64,000 bases of DNA, from assembly GCA_963664585.2 (NCBI GenBank), contig CAXXEO010000008.1, positions 124,001-188,000 of the forward strand. The letters are read 5' to 3'. This document shows positions 61,181 through 64,000 of the stretch, one piece after another; position 1 is the stretch's first letter; every line of letters begins with the position of its first letter. The stretch is from G963664585 sp963664585 (GTDB lineage: Bacteria; Bacillota; Clostridia; Oscillospirales; Ruminococcaceae). A program made the position numbers and the translations under genes. Under the pieces are notes generated by a model, which made no database searches, was not told where the DNA came from, and saw only the letters and a program-made list of their open reading frames with translations.

Positions 61181-63145
61181 ATGGACAGTTTTAAACTTGT
61201 ATCGAGCTACAAACCGACGGGTGATCAGCCAACAGCCATAAAAGCCCTTACGCAAGGGATTCTTCGCGGAGATAAAGAGATGACGCTGCTAGGCGTTACC
61301 GGATCGGGAAAAACCTTTACAATGGCAAACGTCATTGAAAAGATTAACCGTCCGACCCTGGTACTCGCCCACAACAAGACTCTTGCCGCCCAGCTGTGCG
61401 GAGAGTTTAAAGAGTTTTTCCCAGAAAATGCCGTGGAATACTTTGTGAGCTATTACGACTATTATCAGCCCGAGGCTTACATTGCGAGCACCGACACCTA
61501 TATCGAGAAGGACAGCTCAATCAATGACGAAATTGAGAAGTTGCGCCACTCGGCGACGTCAGCCCTTTCTGAGCGCAGGGATGTTATTATCGTGGCCAGC
61601 ATCTCCTGCATCTATACGCTGGGCGACCCGATCGATTACCGAGAGATGGTAATCTCGCTGCGTCGTGGAATGCAGAAGGAACGCGACGACCTGATTCGCA
61701 AGCTGGTGGAAATCCAGTATGAGAGAAATGACATCAACTTTATCCGTGGCAAGTTCCGGGTACGCGGGGATGTAGTAGAGGTTTTCCCCGCCTATAGTAC
61801 GGACACCGCCTTCCGGGTGGAGTTTTTTGGTGACGTGATAGACAGAATCAGTGAGATTCATGTGGTCACAGGTGAGGTGAAAAATCTGATCTCGCATCTG
61901 GCCATCTATCCTGCCTCGCACTATATTGTACCTGCTGAAAAGGTGGCAATCGCCATCGATGAGCTTCGCCGTGAGGCTGACGAACGGGTACGCTTTTTCC
62001 GTGAGAAAGGTAAACTGATCGAGGCGCAGCGGATCGCAGAGCGCACTAACTACGATATCGAAATGATGCAGGAAGTCGGTTTTTGTAAAGGAATTGAAAA
62101 CTACTCACGCGTGCTTTCAGGAAGGGCACCGGGCAGCACGCCCTACACCCTGTTGGATTACTTTCCTAAGGACTTTCTTTTGGTAGCGGATGAGTCCCAT
62201 GTGACCATCCCTCAGTCGAGAGGAATGTACGCTGGCGATCATGCGAGGAAACAGAGCCTGATAGACTATGGCTTCCGCCTTCCGTCGGCATTGGATAACC
62301 GTCCACTCAACTTTGATGAATTTTACGGCAAACTCAACCAGATTGTCTATGTCAGTGCCACCCCAAGCGCCTTCGAGCGTGAATGCAGCACCGAGGTGGT
62401 TGAGCAGGTGATACGCCCCACCGGTCTTCTTGACCCAATTATCGAGGTGAAGCCAGTTGAAGGGCAGATTGAGGACCTTATCTCCGAGATCAACATCCGG
62501 GCTGCAGCGGGCGAGCGTGTTCTTATCACCACCCTGACCAAAAAGATGGCTGAGGACCTTACCGCTTATCTGGACGATATGGATGTTCGCATACGCTATA
62601 TGCACCACGACATTGACACCATGGAACGTATGGAAATTATCCGTGACCTCAGAAGGGGCGAATTTGATGTTCTGGTGGGCATTAACCTTCTGCGTGAGGG
62701 GCTTGACCTCCCTGAAGTATCACTGGTGGCGATACTGGACGCGGACAAAGAGGGTTTCCTTCGTTCAGAGACTTCGCTGATTCAAACCATTGGACGCGCG
62801 GCGAGAAATTCGAGCGGAAAGGTCATTATGTACGCCGACAACGTTACCAACTCGATGGAGCGGGCTATCAGCGAGACAAACCGTCGCCGCGAGTTGCAAA
62901 TGCGCTATAACATAGAACATCATATTACACCCACAACCATCAAAAAGGATGTGCGCGAAATACTGGAGATTTCTTCTAAAGAAAGCGTGGAAGGAAGAAC
63001 AGGTAAAAAGCACATGTCCCACCGTGACAGAGAGGCGCTGATCAACCGTCTGACAGTGGAAATGAAAAATGCCGCCAAACTCCTTGAATTCGAGCACGCC
63101 GCCTATCTGCGGGACAAGATCAAGAAGCTTAAGGAAGAGACTTAA
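61181..63145 (+). CDS. uvrB: Excinuclease ABC subunit B
   Basis: 654 residues. Helicase-like damage-verification subunit of nucleotide excision repair. Walker A GVTGSGKTFTMAN (about 39-51), the beta-hairpin region YYDYYQPEAYI, DESHVTIPQ (Walker B), motif VI QTIGRAARN, and a C-terminal UVR domain. ATG 61181 after GGAGGAGT; an upstream TTG extension lacks family sequence. uvrA follows on its own promoter. Confidence 0.98.
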   Translation: MDSFKLVSSYKPTGDQPTAIKALTQGILRGDKEMTLLGVTGSGKTFTMANVIEKINRPTLVLAHNKTLAAQLCGEFKEFFPENAVEYFVSYYDYYQPEAYIASTDTYIEKDSSINDEIEKLRHSATSALSERRDVIIVASISCIYTLGDPIDYREMVISLRRGMQKERDDLIRKLVEIQYERNDINFIRGKFRVRGDVVEVFPAYSTDTAFRVEFFGDVIDRISEIHVVTGEVKNLISHLAIYPASHYIVPAEKVAIAIDELRREADERVRFFREKGKLIEAQRIAERTNYDIEMMQEVGFCKGIENYSRVLSGRAPGSTPYTLLDYFPKDFLLVADESHVTIPQSRGMYAGDHARKQSLIDYGFRLPSALDNRPLNFDEFYGKLNQIVYVSATPSAFERECSTEVVEQVIRPTGLLDPIIEVKPVEGQIEDLISEINIRAAAGERVLITTLTKKMAEDLTAYLDDMDVRIRYMHHDIDTMERMEIIRDLRRGEFDVLVGINLLREGLDLPEVSLVAILDADKEGFLRSETSLIQTIGRAARNSSGKVIMYADNVTNSMERAISETNRRRELQMRYNIEHHITPTTIKKDVREILEISSKESVEGRTGKKHMSHRDREALINRLTVEMKNAAKLLEFEHAAYLRDKIKKLKEET

Positions 63146-63280
63146 CCACTGTTCGGTAAATGGTATCTAATACTATCGTAACTTTCTCTCCACTAACGGC
63201 GGCACAAAGCAACAGGTTACTGACCGTCATCCGGCATCTATTTATTGAAAATAAAGCTGTGTAAATTAAGTAGTTGGTAC

Positions 63281-63309
63281 TTGAACATACGTTCTTATTG
63301 TGTTATAAT
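63281..63309 (+). promoter_or_regulatory. uvrA promoter with consensus LexA box
   Basis: TTGAAC-N17-TATAAT, with the perfect Gram-positive SOS box GAACATACGTTC (63283-63294) overlapping the -35. LexA binding would block RNA polymerase. The rest of the 63146-63477 gap has no other feature. Confidence 0.88.
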
Positions 63310-63477
63310 TGTTCCAAATCAGAGAATGAATTTAAATGTTTTGGGGAAGTCATGTCTATAAATACGATGACTCGCAATTGAACTGATGATTGCAGAGTGT
63401 CAACATTTACAAGCATTCTTTCTTTACTGTAAAACAAATTATTGAACCTATAACGAAAACAAAGCAGAAGGCTTTAC

Positions 63478-64000
63478 ATGAAGGGAATAGAGAAATTGAG
63501 CAGGGACAGCATACGAATCAAAGGTGCCAGAGAACATAACCTGAAGAATATTGACCTTGATATTCCACGTGATAAACTGGTGGTCTTTACTGGGCTTTCC
63601 GGCTCGGGAAAAAGTTCGTTGGCGTTTGATACAATATACGCCGACGGCCAGCGCCGTTATGTGGAAAGCCTTTCTTCTTACGCGCGCCAGTTTCTGGGGC
63701 AGATGGAAAAGCCCAATGTAGACTACATCGAGGGCCTTTCTCCCGCCATAGCCATCGACCAAAAATCAACATCCAATAACCCCCGTTCTACTGTGGGGAC
63801 GGTGACCGAGATACATGACTATCTCCGCTTGCTTTATGCAAGAATTGGCATACCGCATTGCCCCATTTGCGGCAGGGAGATCTCTCAGCAGACGGTGGAT
63901 CAGATGGTGGACAAGGTGCAGGCACTTCCGGACCGCACGCGGATTCAGATTCTTGCCCCCGTTGTCCGTTCACGAAAGGGTGAGCATCAGGGCGAGCTGG
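63478..64000 (+). CDS. uvrA: Excinuclease ABC subunit A (5' part, runs off the window)
   Basis: First ~174 codons. Starts MKGIEKLSRDSIRIKGAREH with the Walker A of ATPase I, TGLSGSGKSSLAFDTIYADG (about 39-58), then SSYARQFLGQMEKP and the first zinc-site pair CPICGR (about 132-137). Damage-recognition ATPase working with UvrB. RBS is weak (AGAAGG). SOS promoter upstream. Confidence 0.97.
   Translation, partial: MKGIEKLSRDSIRIKGAREHNLKNIDLDIPRDKLVVFTGLSGSGKSSLAFDTIYADGQRRYVESLSSYARQFLGQMEKPNVDYIEGLSPAIAIDQKSTSNNPRSTVGTVTEIHDYLRLLYARIGIPHCPICGREISQQTVDQMVDKVQALPDRTRIQILAPVVRSRKGEHQGEL

Overview
The window comes from a spore-forming anaerobic firmicute of class Clostridia, most likely an Oscillospiraceae/Ruminococcaceae-type lineage. 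The evidence is sporulation genes (sigG, spoVG, dpaA, dpaB), a Gram-positive PolC replicase, an IspH-ribosomal protein S1 fusion, oxygen-sensitive indolepyruvate:ferredoxin oxidoreductase, a reverse-order rubrerythrin, and a bL27 that lacks the cleavable N-terminal extension of most Firmicutes. No tRNA, rRNA, CRISPR array or prophage was found.

Layout. 0-5 kb: rplU-rpmA, obgE-mrnC and two tandem YitT-type membrane proteins. 5-8 kb: a small hydrophilic protein, a reverse rubrerythrin, an XRE regulator and an IS30-like element. 8-12 kb: glmS with a glmS ribozyme in its leader, and murC, both on the minus strand. 12-20 kb: spoVG, dipicolinate synthase (dpaA, dpaB), and a block of rpiR-type regulator, flavoprotein, cmk, plsC and ispH-rpsA. 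20-24 kb: a DUF4358 lipoprotein plus MBOAT and DHHW proteins (an O-acyl-transfer module) and an IS200 element. 24-27 kb: three minus-strand genes (membrane protein, J-domain protein with Cys-rich tail, DUF5685) and mntP. 27-33 kb: iorA-iorB-paaK and a serine hydrolase. 33-36 kb: a second IS30-like copy, then sigG and ylmC-like. 36-49 kb: the translation/lipid/isoprenoid block rpsB-tsf-pyrH-frr-uppS-cdsA-dxr-rseP-ispG-polC. 49-57 kb: a histidine operon, hisZGDCB-HAFI, in which hisA and hisI are frameshifted as read. 57-64 kb: a frameshifted secreted beta-repeat protein, an RluA-type pseudouridine synthase, radC, uvrB and the start of uvrA; the repair genes carry LexA (SOS) boxes.

The intergenic DNA is unusually structured. 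A ~105-bp MITE-like repeat with 22-bp terminal inverted repeats occurs seven times. Both IS30-like copies sit at exactly the same position inside two different, diverged copies of it. A second population of about a dozen short palindromes shares a C/G-rich core but has different, self-complementary arms at each site. Other candidate regulatory structures are a hairpin before dpaA that combines a spoVG terminator, a sigma-K -10 element and the dpaA ribosome-binding site; a ~390-nt pyrH leader with an internal terminator; and a ~40-nt leader motif shared by mntP, iorA and uppS.

Several apparent single-base insertions cluster at 55.4-57.9 kb (hisA, hisI, the secreted protein). Whether these are real pseudogenes or sequencing errors cannot be decided from the sequence alone.
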